Source of the DNA: a virus
Reading direction: 5' to 3' (one strand)
IMG/VR virus record: IMGVR_UViG_3300047560_003072
Location: 1 to 58,873 of that record
Length of the DNA stretch: 58,873 bases
Shown here: positions 52,222 to 58,873 of the stretch, piece after piece
Layout: each line of letters starts with the position of its first letter
Position numbering within the stretch: the stretch's first letter is position 1
Position numbers and translations under genes: made by a program
The notes under the pieces: model-generated
Seen by the model: the letters and a program-made list of their open reading frames with translations, nothing else
Databases searched by the model: none
What the model was told of the DNA's origin: nothing

Positions 52222-53658
52222 ATGGCAACATCACTGATGGGCGATATTAAAAAGGCTACGAAACAACGTGCCTTGAATAGTGTAGCGAACAATATGTTTG
52301 GTTCAGGCATATTGGGGAAAGCGCTTGGAAAATCGTTCATGGACAAGTTTGGTGATAAAGAGGAAGAAGACGATCGCGTACCAAACGCACTGAGAGAACA
52401 ACAACAAGTTCAACAAGAAAACAATAACATCCTTGTTAGACTAGAAAGAATCGTCACCAACATTTCAGACAACGTTTATAACATTGCTGGTGTATTGAAT
52501 GACCAAGTCGTCTCAATGCGCGAAGCAAAACGTTTGCAAGAAGAGCAACACTCTCGCGATATGGCTGCTCAAGAAGAAGCAGCAGCAGAGTCACAAAAGC
52601 AGCTTGCTCCTTCACCCTCCGCAACAACGCCTTCGACATCAGACGAAAAAGGCAAGAAGGGCGGTTTGATTTCCTCTCTTCTTGGATCCGTTGGTAGTAC
52701 AAAGAAGATGTTTGGTTCTTTGTTGAAAAAGTTTGCTGTGGTTGCTGTTGGGTTATCAGCGGCTGTCGGTGGTGGTGCATTAGCTGCAGGTGCTCTTAGC
52801 TCAATGTACAGCGACGTCGATAAGGAAGCTCCACCATCAGATCTTTCTGCAGTTCAACCAACTCCTGTACCACAAGAGTCTGAATCACCAACCTCTTTGA
52901 TGACCGGTGCTATGAAGAGTATTGGTGGTGAACAAGGTGCAAAGGATGCTCCTGCTGTAGAGCAAATGTTAAATGCTGGTATGTCTGGTGACATGGGTAA
53001 ATTCATTGACGCTGCAAAAGCTCACGCTGCAGCTAATCCTCCGCCAGCTCCTCCATCCCCACCTCCAACTCCTGTTGCGCCTCCTCCTACTCCTGCTGCG
53101 ACATCACCTGCGCCTGCTGCAGCACCCGCAGCAACACAGTCTTCACCTGAAGATACGATCAAGCAATTCGAGTCAAACATTGAAGGTAACAATAAACGTC
53201 TTGCCGATAGAGAAAAGCGTTCGAAGATGCGTGTTGAAGGATGGAAGCAAAAGTATGCTGATGATCCAACAAAGCTGAGTGAGCTTCTCGATAAAGACAA
53301 AGTTGAGATGGATGTGTATAGAGGCGACATCGCGGATGCTAACAAACGCATTCAAGATCAAATCGACGCTCTTAAAAAGCAACCATCTGCTCCTACAAGT
53401 CCACCATCCGCTTCCTCATCGAGTTCTTCTGGTGCAACGCCTGTACCAAGCTCTCCCTCGACTGGCAAAGACATCGGAACACAAAGTACTGATGTAGCAG
53501 CAGCAAGTGAAGCACCTCCTAAATCAGAGCCAAATGTCGTCAGTGCAGGTGGCGAAGCAAGTACAGGTCCTCTACCTGGTAGTGCCATTGAAATGCCTTC
53601 ACCTATTGCGAATAGAGGCTCTCTCGATGACAACACAACATTTGAGGCAAGAATGTAA
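52222..53658 (+). CDS. Tape-measure/hub protein (gp29-like), first
   Basis: This is a 478-aa protein; T4 gp29 is 590 aa. It has a helical N-terminus, heptad-rich QQVQQENNNILVRLERIVTN and VVSMREAKRLQEEQHSRDMA, and a hydrophobic Ala/Gly segment at ~169-193 (FAVVAVGLSAAVGGGALAAG). A long Pro/Ala/Ser-rich C-terminal half follows. Composition and place right after the gp26-like chaperone point to tape measure or hub function inside the tail tube. The hydrophobic segment may insert into the host membrane at ejection, as proposed for tape measures. It is not certain which of this and the next gene is the true gp29 equivalent. The stop and next start overlap by one base. Confidence 0.65.
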   Translation: MATSLMGDIKKATKQRALNSVANNMFGSGILGKALGKSFMDKFGDKEEEDDRVPNALREQQQVQQENNNILVRLERIVTNISDNVYNIAGVLNDQVVSMREAKRLQEEQHSRDMAAQEEAAAESQKQLAPSPSATTPSTSDEKGKKGGLISSLLGSVGSTKKMFGSLLKKFAVVAVGLSAAVGGGALAAGALSSMYSDVDKEAPPSDLSAVQPTPVPQESESPTSLMTGAMKSIGGEQGAKDAPAVEQMLNAGMSGDMGKFIDAAKAHAAANPPPAPPSPPPTPVAPPPTPAATSPAPAAAPAATQSSPEDTIKQFESNIEGNNKRLADREKRSKMRVEGWKQKYADDPTKLSELLDKDKVEMDVYRGDIADANKRIQDQIDALKKQPSAPTSPPSASSSSSSGATPVPSSPSTGKDIGTQSTDVAAASEAPPKSEPNVVSAGGEASTGPLPGSAIEMPSPIANRGSLDDNTTFEARM

Positions 53659-55523
53659 TGGCTTTCTCTGAACATTTAAGCGAAGGTGTACGTTCCAGTT
53701 TTGAACAGAACGGTGGCGTTCTTGGCCGTGCAATGCAGGCACGCCGCGAGAGAAAAGAAAAAGACAAAGCAATTCAAAAAGAAGTTGAGATAATCAACAA
53801 GCAAACAATGCGTTTGTCGACAACGCGTTCAATGCTTACCAACCTCGAGACATCGTTTTTGGCAATATCCAAAAACATGCAGTTGATTGCAAAGTCTTTT
53901 GACGCACAAGTAACGCTGCAGGAAGAAACAAACGCTGCTATCAAAGTCCAACAACAAGAAAAGCGAGGTGTTGGAAAGCCTTCCGTCGAGCAGATACAGG
54001 CAAAGCAGGTTGAGAAACAACAAGGCCCAGAACAACAAGAGGAAAGTTCCGTCTTCGGTCGTATCATGGATGTTCTCGATGACATTGGCCGCAAGACAAA
54101 AGGTGGTAAGGCTCCAAAACCACCCACCCGTGCTGAAACAGCAAGAAAGAAAGCTGAAGAAGCTGCAAAGAAAAAAGGCGGCACGAAAGAAGAAGTAAAA
54201 AAGGCCGGTGATAAGGCAGCGGAAAAGGCAGCTAAAAGAGAAACCGCAAAAACTGCTGAGAAGCAGGGTGCTAAGGCCGGCGCTAAGGCCGGCGCCAAAG
54301 CGGCTGCAAAAGAAGCTGCAAAGAAGGTTTTTGCAAAAACGTTTGCAAAAATGGCCGCCAAATCAATTCCAATTATTGGAGCCGGTATTGGTATTGCATT
54401 TGCTGCAGAACGTCTAATTAGAGGTGATGTTGTAGGTGCTGGTATTGAAGCTGCGGGTGGTTTGGGAAGTGCTGTTACTGCTATTCCAGCAACCATTGCA
54501 AATACAACACGTGACATTTATTATGAAACATATGGTGTCTATCCAGAAGCTGATCCACTAGCTAAAGAACGCTTTCAAGAAATTTCAGATGGTGTTAAAG
54601 AAGCTGCAGAAGAGACGCTTGGTCGAAAGTTAACAACTGAACCGACACCAGAACAAAAACCACAACCTGCTGCAACGTTGCCTCCTACAGGAGCCGGTGG
54701 TGGAAGAGGCGCAGTTAATCCTCAAGCTGTTACACCTGCACAAGAACCAGCCAATGCTATAACATCAGGCACCGGTGAAGTGATTAGATCCAGTTCAGGA
54801 GCTGCTGTAACGTCCGGACCTGTTGCTGAAAAACCATCGATGCCTGTTGAAAAACCACAACCAGCCGGTACAGGTTTAAAACCAGGCGGTGGTGTAGGAT
54901 TAAAACTACCAACACCTTCCGGCGACGACAAGTGGGTCATGGATATGATCAAACGTCACGAGGGCGTTCGTACAAAACCATACAAAGATAGCTTAGGTCT
55001 TTGGACAATCGGTGTTGGTCACTTGATCGGTGATGGTAAAACTCTTCCACGTGAATGGGATCGCGAATTCTCGATGAAAGAAGTCGATGATATGTTCATG
55101 ATGGATTACGAGTCGCATAAAAAAGCAGCACAGAAGATGCCTGGTTTTGATAAGGTAAATGAGCAAGGACAAGGCGCCTTGATCGACCTAACCTTCAACA
55201 TGGGTAATACATGGTATAAGAAGTGGCCGAACTTTGTTAAAAATATGTCTGAAGGAAATACACAAGGCGCTGCGGCCAGTCTCGAAGACAGTAAGTGGTA
55301 TCAACAAGTTAAAAGCAGAGCAGCAACAATTGTTGGTCTGATTAGAAACAGTGGTAAAGATCTTGGCAGCTCAAGTACATCTGTTGCTGCTGCAAAGAGC
55401 GATCAAAAGGCTGCAGGTGGTGGTACAACTGTTGTTGTGGTTGCGCAACAGCAACCAGAAACAAAAAAAGCCCCTGCAACGCAGGGGCCTCGCAAAGAGT
55501 ATCACTCTCCTATCGCTGCTTAA
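53658..55523 (+). CDS. Tape-measure/hub protein with T4-type lysozyme domain
   Basis: In this 621-aa protein residues 1-150 are helical and charged. Residues ~150-235 are Lys/Ala-rich with GAKAGAKAGAKAAAKEAA. Residues ~235-285 are hydrophobic Ala/Gly/Ile segments, then a Pro/Ala linker. Residues ~425-565 are a GH24 lysozyme. Catalytic Glu435 (RHEG), Asp444 (YKDS) and Thr450 (WTIG) have the spacing of T4 lysozyme (9 and 6 residues). The rest fits T4 lysozyme too (IGVGHLIGDGK, LIDLTFNMGNTWYKKWPNF). The tail of the protein is Gln/Val-rich. It probably supplies the peptidoglycan-cutting activity missing from gp5. A gp32 terminator lies inside the end of this gene. Confidence 0.85.
   Translation: MAFSEHLSEGVRSSFEQNGGVLGRAMQARRERKEKDKAIQKEVEIINKQTMRLSTTRSMLTNLETSFLAISKNMQLIAKSFDAQVTLQEETNAAIKVQQQEKRGVGKPSVEQIQAKQVEKQQGPEQQEESSVFGRIMDVLDDIGRKTKGGKAPKPPTRAETARKKAEEAAKKKGGTKEEVKKAGDKAAEKAAKRETAKTAEKQGAKAGAKAGAKAAAKEAAKKVFAKTFAKMAAKSIPIIGAGIGIAFAAERLIRGDVVGAGIEAAGGLGSAVTAIPATIANTTRDIYYETYGVYPEADPLAKERFQEISDGVKEAAEETLGRKLTTEPTPEQKPQPAATLPPTGAGGGRGAVNPQAVTPAQEPANAITSGTGEVIRSSSGAAVTSGPVAEKPSMPVEKPQPAGTGLKPGGGVGLKLPTPSGDDKWVMDMIKRHEGVRTKPYKDSLGLWTIGVGHLIGDGKTLPREWDREFSMKEVDDMFMMDYESHKKAAQKMPGFDKVNEQGQGALIDLTFNMGNTWYKKWPNFVKNMSEGNTQGAAASLEDSKWYQQVKSRAATIVGLIRNSGKDLGSSSTSVAAAKSDQKAAGGGTTVVVVAQQQPETKKAPATQGPRKEYHSPIAA
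55463..55488 (-). terminator. Rho-independent terminator of the gp32 unit
   Basis: On the minus strand, GCCCCTGC-GTT-GCAGGGGC (8-base-pair perfect stem, 55470-55488) is followed by seven T (complement of 55463-55469). This is the classic intrinsic terminator, about 32 bases after the gp32 stop. It lies within the coding end of the convergent lysozyme-bearing gene. On the plus strand no U-run follows, so it works one way. Confidence 0.9.
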
Positions 55524-56425
55524 CCATCAGCAAGTTTCTGAAACATTGCCAGATCGTCATCCTCAGCTTCGTCCCATGGAGCTGTTTCAGCTTTGGGAGC
55601 TGCAGCAGCACGTTGACGCGGAGGAGGTGCTGTTTCCTCTTCCCAATCAGCAGACTGACGAGGAGCAGGAGCAGCGGTTAGACCACCCAAGTTCAAAACC
55701 TTGGTCAGACGGCTCTTCACTTCGTCATACGTCTTAAAGTTCTTACGCTCCAAGAATGCTTGCAAAGAGTATTCCTTCTTCCAAATAGCTTCTAGCTTGT
55801 CATCATCATCAAACAAAGCGGAAGGTGCTTCAAATTCAGACTTATCGTAGTTTGAATAGCCTTCAACCTTACGGATCTTCAGTTTGAAGTTAGCACCGTT
55901 CCACAAGTCGAAGGGATTGAGAGGAGTCTCATCTTCGAACTCGGGGTTCATTGCTGCATTCAGCTTATCAAAGATCTTCTTGCCATACTTGAACAGCATG
56001 ACCTTACCTTCGTTCTCAGGATGTGCAGGATCCTTAACAACATACACGTTGCTAATGAACGACAACTTACGTTTCTGCTTACGAACGGTCTCTTGATTCT
56101 CTTTCGTACCCGTATTCCACAAAGCACTGTTGTGCTCGCAGACAGGACACGTCTCACCAACAGAAGTCAAACAGCCATCAATCAACCAACCGCCATCACC
56201 TTTGAAAGCATGATCAAAAATACGAACAAAAGGAACGTCCTCACCACCGGGTGCAGGAAGGAAACGCAGAACAGCATAGCCGTTACCTGCCTTGTCTACT
56301 TCGGCACGCCACATGCGTTCGTCGTCTTGGGGTTTGCTTGAGGGGGATGCTAGCTTGGTCAGCTCGTCGTTGAGCTTAGCGATTGAAGAGCCACTGTTCT
56401 TCTTTAGAGATGCAAAATCTACCAT
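55520..56425 (-). CDS. 32: Single-stranded DNA-binding protein gp32
   Basis: This protein has 301 aa, the length of T4 gp32, which coats single-stranded DNA in replication, recombination and repair. The zinc site is visible: His72, Cys85, Cys93 and Cys96, in DHAFKGDGGW and CLTSVGETCPVCEHN. The N-terminal FASLKKNSG corresponds to the cooperativity LAST-type motif. The C-terminus is a Pro/Ala linker ending in an acidic tail (DEAEDDDLAMFQKLADG) that docks partners such as gp59. The AAGGAA ribosome site and A/U-rich leader are suited to T4-style autoregulation. The stop shares TTAA with the stop of the convergent gene. Confidence 0.97.
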   Translation of the reverse strand: MVDFASLKKNSGSSIAKLNDELTKLASPSSKPQDDERMWRAEVDKAGNGYAVLRFLPAPGGEDVPFVRIFDHAFKGDGGWLIDGCLTSVGETCPVCEHNSALWNTGTKENQETVRKQKRKLSFISNVYVVKDPAHPENEGKVMLFKYGKKIFDKLNAAMNPEFEDETPLNPFDLWNGANFKLKIRKVEGYSNYDKSEFEAPSALFDDDDKLEAIWKKEYSLQAFLERKNFKTYDEVKSRLTKVLNLGGLTAAPAPRQSADWEEETAPPPRQRAAAAPKAETAPWDEAEDDDLAMFQKLADG

Positions 56426-56499
56426 GTATATTTCCTTGTATAAAATGTATTAAATGTATAATGCGTATCCACAGTATCATAACGATACAGGTATTTATC
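56426..56499 (-). promoter_or_regulatory. gp32 leader region
   Basis: This is a 74-base gap between gp59 stop and gp32 start. On the minus strand it contains GATAAATA at 56492-56499 (one mismatch to the late octamer) and a small hairpin GTATC-GTTAT-GATAC (56474-56488). An A/T-rich stretch with ATACA repeats leads to AAGGAA. An unstructured A/U-rich leader is what T4 gp32 binds to repress its own translation. No good sigma-70 pair is seen here. Confidence 0.4.
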
Positions 56500-57102
56500 T
56501 TACCTTTTTAGATCGAACTTATCAACAACAATATTTTTGCACTTTTCTCTGTCATACTCCATGAAGGGTTGATACTTCTTACACTTCTGTCGTACTTCAG
56601 GCCAAATGATTGTGTCAACAATGTTCTTGTTCCAAGACGGGACAAACTTCAAAATGTCGTTCATAATAATGAACGTCTCAATATGGATCTGATCACTCAA
56701 GAGCAAATGCAGAGCATGAGGATGTTGACCGTTCTCAACAACAAAGCTGCTGACAAGATCATCATTAAACTTTTCCAAGTCACTCATAAACACATAAGTC
56801 AGCGATTGTCTCACTCGCTGCCACTTGAGATACATCTGTTCGCTTTCCTCATTGCGAATAATGTCTCCGACCCACATATCTTTCTTTCCATAGACAAACA
56901 ACGACACGAGGAAATGTGTGATGTCCTTGCGCTTTGCTAGCTTCTGGAAAAAATACTTATCGTTGCGTTTCTCAAACGCATCACGCTTTGCACGTACAGC
57001 ACCATTGTACTTGAAGTAATCATATGTCTTAGACGTGAAATGACTCTTCAATGAAAGATAGTGCTTATACGCTTCAAATCCATCCATTCTCAATGCAAAC
57101 AT
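56500..57102 (-). CDS. 59: gp59 helicase loader
   Basis: This is a 200-aa protein; T4 gp59 is 217 aa. KRNDKYFFQKLAKRKDITHF is the diagnostic family segment (T4 has a KRRDKYFFQKL-like stretch). VSLFVYGKKDMWVGDI follows, and a helical C-terminal domain with IHIETFIIMNDILKFVPSW fits gp59. It loads the gp41 helicase onto gp32-covered forks and recombination intermediates. It lies between gp33 and gp32, as in T4. The start overlaps the gp33 stop by one base. Confidence 0.95.
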   Translation of the reverse strand: MFALRMDGFEAYKHYLSLKSHFTSKTYDYFKYNGAVRAKRDAFEKRNDKYFFQKLAKRKDITHFLVSLFVYGKKDMWVGDIIRNEESEQMYLKWQRVRQSLTYVFMSDLEKFNDDLVSSFVVENGQHPHALHLLLSDQIHIETFIIMNDILKFVPSWNKNIVDTIIWPEVRQKCKKYQPFMEYDREKCKNIVVDKFDLKR

Positions 57103-57338
57103 TATATTGGTAGTTTAGTTGTTTTCGGAAAGTAGTTAAGTGCTTCTGCTTCGTCCTGGATCTTGGCTTTCATCTTGGCGCTGGTCTTGATTAACTGACC
57201 AGCACTTTCGATTTCCATTCCAGTCGTTTCGCAGTATAGCAGAACCGCCTCCATAAAGTCAATCCGTTTTTCAAAAGCAAGCTGCTCAACTTCACGTTGA
57301 AAGTCTTTGATAGATTTTGAGGGGTTAAAGTCAACCAT
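57102..57338 (-). CDS. 33: Late promoter transcription accessory protein gp33
   Basis: This is a 78-aa protein (ATG at 57338, TGATG overlap with the upstream stop; GTG three bases earlier is possible). T4 gp33 is 112 aa, but marine relatives are short like this one. The core KRIDFMEAVLLYCETTGMEI, then MKAKIQDEAEALNYF, matches their form. gp33 connects RNA polymerase, the gp45 clamp and gp55 at TATAAATA promoters, and such octamers are found in this window. It is translationally coupled to the small membrane protein. Confidence 0.85.
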   Translation of the reverse strand: MVDFNPSKSIKDFQREVEQLAFEKRIDFMEAVLLYCETTGMEIESAGQLIKTSAKMKAKIQDEAEALNYFPKTTKLPI

Positions 57339-57640
57339 CACTTAAACACAACCAATGCAAGAAGGATAGCTTGGATGAAGAATCCAATGCCACCGGTAAT
57401 AATATTGATAACATCACGTTGCATTGTAGCACGAACAAACGTTAGAAACAACCCACCCCAAACAAATAGGACAACATCAACAGATGGAAGCCTGTCAGAT
57501 ACACCCATTAAGACCGATAGAATGTTTGGAACGAATGCACAGTGCAATAGCACCGTTGCAAACCAGCCAATCGTATTAATACTCACCGTACTCATCTGTG
57601 CAATAATAACGTTGTAGTACTGCTTCAGCGTTTCGCTCAT
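57338..57640 (-). CDS. Small membrane protein, possible holin-like (100 aa)
   Basis: The ATG at 57640 is chosen because AAGGAA lies 7 bases upstream. A longer reading in the same frame would overlap the SleB-like gene. There appear to be three hydrophobic segments (IGWFATVLLHCAFVPNILSV, VDVVLFVWGGLFLTFV, VINIITGGIGFFIQAILLAL). It is directly behind the cell-wall hydrolase gene (2-base gap), so holin or regulator of lysis is a possible role. Similar small membrane proteins near gp33 are known in marine T4-like phages without function. The role is inferred from context only. Confidence 0.55.
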   Translation of the reverse strand: MSETLKQYYNVIIAQMSTVSINTIGWFATVLLHCAFVPNILSVLMGVSDRLPSVDVVLFVWGGLFLTFVRATMQRDVINIITGGIGFFIQAILLALVVFK

Positions 57641-57642
57641 TT

Positions 57643-58209
57643 TTATTCCTTGTAAAAAATATGACGACCAATAGTTGCTACTTTTTCTTTCTTCCATTTT
57701 GGATTGACATAGTCGGCGTGGTAATACATCGCTTCTTTCAATCCATCAAGTCGGAATCCTTCTAACAGTACCTTCTTTGCTACTGCTTCTGATTCCAAAT
57801 AGAACGGCTGGTGAACAGGTTTCACGGCGTGATTCCTTTCACAGTACCAAGAGAACTGGCAAACCACCTTTTCGTAGAATACGTTCTTTTGATAAACAAC
57901 CTTACAGATGTCGTCTGGGAACTTTCCGCTCTGAGCACGGTTGATTGTGACCTGTGCTACTGCGACCTTTCCTTCGAATGGCTCGCTGGCTGCTTCCCAG
58001 TAAATGTTTTGCGCAAGACATTGAAGTTGTCTTTCACGCTCTTTCAAAGTTATTGCTGTTGCTGTGGTGTAAGAGTTGTAAGCGGTAACGCTTCTCTGTA
58101 CTGCCCAGTCCATGGTAAAGTAAATTGCGTAAGAAAACGCAAGCAACGTAACAACTTTCAAACCAATGCCACAAAGTGACATGGCTTTATCGATGTACTG
58201 CTTATACAT
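57643..58209 (-). CDS. SleB-like cell wall hydrolase with N-terminal anchor
   Basis: In this 188-aa protein residues ~16-36 are a transmembrane or signal-anchor helix (LKVVTLLAFSYAIYFTMDWA). Residues ~64-188 are a SleB-type hydrolase domain: CLAQNIYWEAASEPFEGKVA (catalytic Glu likely E72), VAQVTINRAQSGKFPDDICK, CQFSWYCE, YYHADYVNPKW and IGRHIFYK. The family cuts peptidoglycan (lytic transglycosylase or amidase-like). It is a candidate endolysin, of signal-anchor type if the helix can release. The AAGGAGA ribosome site is strong. It is first in the unit with the membrane protein, gp33, gp59 and gp32, behind a sigma-70-type promoter. Confidence 0.85.
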   Translation of the reverse strand: MYKQYIDKAMSLCGIGLKVVTLLAFSYAIYFTMDWAVQRSVTAYNSYTTATAITLKERERQLQCLAQNIYWEAASEPFEGKVAVAQVTINRAQSGKFPDDICKVVYQKNVFYEKVVCQFSWYCERNHAVKPVHQPFYLESEAVAKKVLLEGFRLDGLKEAMYYHADYVNPKWKKEKVATIGRHIFYKE

Positions 58210-58245
58210 TAGCTCTCCTTTAAAGAATCCGAAATGGATTCATCG

Positions 58246-58274
58246 ATTATAGACGAGAATCTCGTTGCGATCAA
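58246..58274 (-). promoter_or_regulatory. Sigma-70-type promoter for the hydrolase-gp33-gp59-gp32 unit
   Basis: On the minus strand TTGATC (58274-58269), a 17-base spacer, then TATAAT (58251-58246). The -10 is a perfect match and the -35 matches 4 of 6. Transcription would start near 58239, about 30 bases before the hydrolase start. The leader holds a small hairpin (GAATCC/GGATTC, 58225-58241). It overlaps the palindrome shared with the divergent late promoter. Confidence 0.75.
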
Positions 58275-58278
58275 CGTC

Positions 58279-58286
58279 TATAAATA
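58279..58286 (+). promoter_or_regulatory. T4-type late promoter for the desaturase gene
   Basis: Exact TATAAATA on the plus strand, with about 33 bases from its end to the ATG at 58320. It sits within an inverted repeat (TTATAGACG at 58247-58255, CGTCTATAA at 58275-58283) whose other arm carries the divergent sigma-70 -10 element. Confidence 0.7.
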
Positions 58287-58319
58287 GTGACGATCATTCG
58301 TCATTAATCCGGTTGAAAT

Positions 58320-58873
58320 ATGGAAACAAAACAGTCCTTTCTGTCTGTCTTTACCGAGGCATACCGCTCTAGTCATCAGGCTGGTAAAAAGCTCCTCGTC
58401 CTACAAATTGTCGCTCACATTGCTCTGCTCCACTTTATCTTTGTTGGAACGTGGCAGCAATGGATCGGGTGTCTCTTTGCGTACACTCTTTTTATGGGGA
58501 TTGGTATGTCCATTACATACCATCGCTTATTATCCCACAGATCTTTCAAATGTCCAATATGGTTTGAACGGTTTGGCACGCTGTGTGGTGTGATCGGTGC
58601 TGTAGGTAGCCCTATTACGTTTGTCAGTCAGCATCGCGAACATCATAGGTATTTAGATAAGCCTAGAGACGCGTATTCACTGGCTAACAACCCGTGGTGG
58701 TTTGTACAGTGGTTTACAATGCTCAAGCAAGTGAGCCTCAAACGAGCTCCAGACCTGCTCAGAGATCCGTTTTGTGTATTCACACACAAGCACTTTTTCA
58801 AAATACACGTCGCTTACGCATTGATCTTGTTTATGATCGATCCTTATGCTCTCGTATATCTGTACCTTGCTCC
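58320..58873 (+). CDS. Fatty acid desaturase (partial)
   Basis: This is 184 codons, cut by the right edge. It has hydrophobic segments at ~25-45 and ~48-66 (VLQIVAHIALLHFIFVGTW, LFAYTLFMGIGMSITY). The first two diiron His boxes of membrane acyl-lipid or acyl-CoA desaturases follow: HRLLSHRSF (H68, H73) and QHREHHRYLD (H105, H108, H109). FGTLCGVIGAVGSPITFVSQ between them is typical of the stearoyl-CoA 9-desaturase group. The third box should lie beyond the window. The enzyme would put double bonds into host membrane lipids and needs an electron donor. It is the first gene of a unit behind a late promoter. The ribosome site is weak. Confidence 0.93.
   Translation, partial: METKQSFLSVFTEAYRSSHQAGKKLLVLQIVAHIALLHFIFVGTWQQWIGCLFAYTLFMGIGMSITYHRLLSHRSFKCPIWFERFGTLCGVIGAVGSPITFVSQHREHHRYLDKPRDAYSLANNPWWFVQWFTMLKQVSLKRAPDLLRDPFCVFTHKHFFKIHVAYALILFMIDPYALVYLYLA

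Noticed and set aside
53774-54517. A 247-residue minus-strand frame antisense to the lysozyme-bearing gene
   Set aside because: It is Ala/Ser/Phe-rich, reflecting the Lys/Ala-rich codons of the sense gene, and has no start signal.
1-58873. tRNA or other structured RNA genes
   Set aside because: The sequence is almost completely covered by coding genes with gaps under 120 bases, apart from the 170-base frameshift-extension region, and no cloverleaf-like stretch was noticed by eye.

Overview
The window is a slice of a T4-like contractile-tailed phage (a myovirus). Nearly all of it is the late head-tail gene block. The T4 genes 22, 21, 67, 20, 19, 18, 17, 16, 15, 14 and 13 lie in T4 order. Genes 8, 7, 6, 25, 5, 27, 53, 48, 4, 54 and 26 and a tape-measure region make up the baseplate, and genes 33, 59 and 32 stand together as in T4. 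Gene 5 has no lysozyme domain, the large DUF4815-type baseplate proteins are present, and much of the fibre region is built from low-complexity repeats. This looks more like the marine and environmental exo-T-even branch (cyanophage or pelagiphage relatives) than coliphage T4. The host cannot be read from this sequence. No bacterial housekeeping gene, tRNA, insertion sequence or CRISPR array was seen.

Layout. 1-11350 (minus strand): scaffold (cut by the left edge), prohead protease, core proteins, portal, tail tube, sheath, terminase and neck genes. 11386-16271 (minus): fibre or adhesin-like proteins and small structural proteins. 16321-19683: a cassette of non-structural enzymes (methyltransferase-like, sulfotransferase-like, two glycosyltransferases of which one is antisense, and a 2OG-Fe(II) oxygenase-like protein). 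19687-30390 (minus): giant repetitive fibre-like proteins, including two paralogues made of an aromatic-x-Gly-x tetrapeptide repeat. 30387-49462 (minus): baseplate wedge and hub genes, interrupted by a complete-looking cytochrome P450 gene. 49476-55523 (plus): gp4, a conserved T4-like protein, a gp54-like protein, the gp26-type hub chaperone with a textbook -1 frameshift signal, and two tape-measure or hub proteins, the second carrying a T4-type lysozyme. 55520-58209 (minus): gp32, gp59, gp33, a small membrane protein and a SleB-like cell-wall hydrolase, behind a sigma-70-type promoter. 58320-end (plus): a fatty-acid desaturase cut by the right edge, behind a T4-type late promoter.

How it works together. 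The T4 late-promoter octamer TATAAATA occurs ahead of genes 22 and 18, the 108-aa gene, gp4 and the desaturase, and gp33 (the late coactivator) is encoded here, so a T4-style late programme is likely. Genes are packed with ATGA or TAATG overlaps, so translational coupling is common.

Most notable: (1) a cytochrome P450 embedded by gene overlap in the tail operon; (2) a lipid desaturase; (3) a -1 programmed frameshift just upstream of the tape measure, analogous to the lambda G/GT arrangement but in a T4-like phage; (4) a roughly 1,100-residue Tyr/Phe-x-Gly-x repeat fibre protein and its paralogue; (5) a PAAR-like tip apparently fused to the gp5 spike, with the lysozyme relocated to a tape-measure-like protein.
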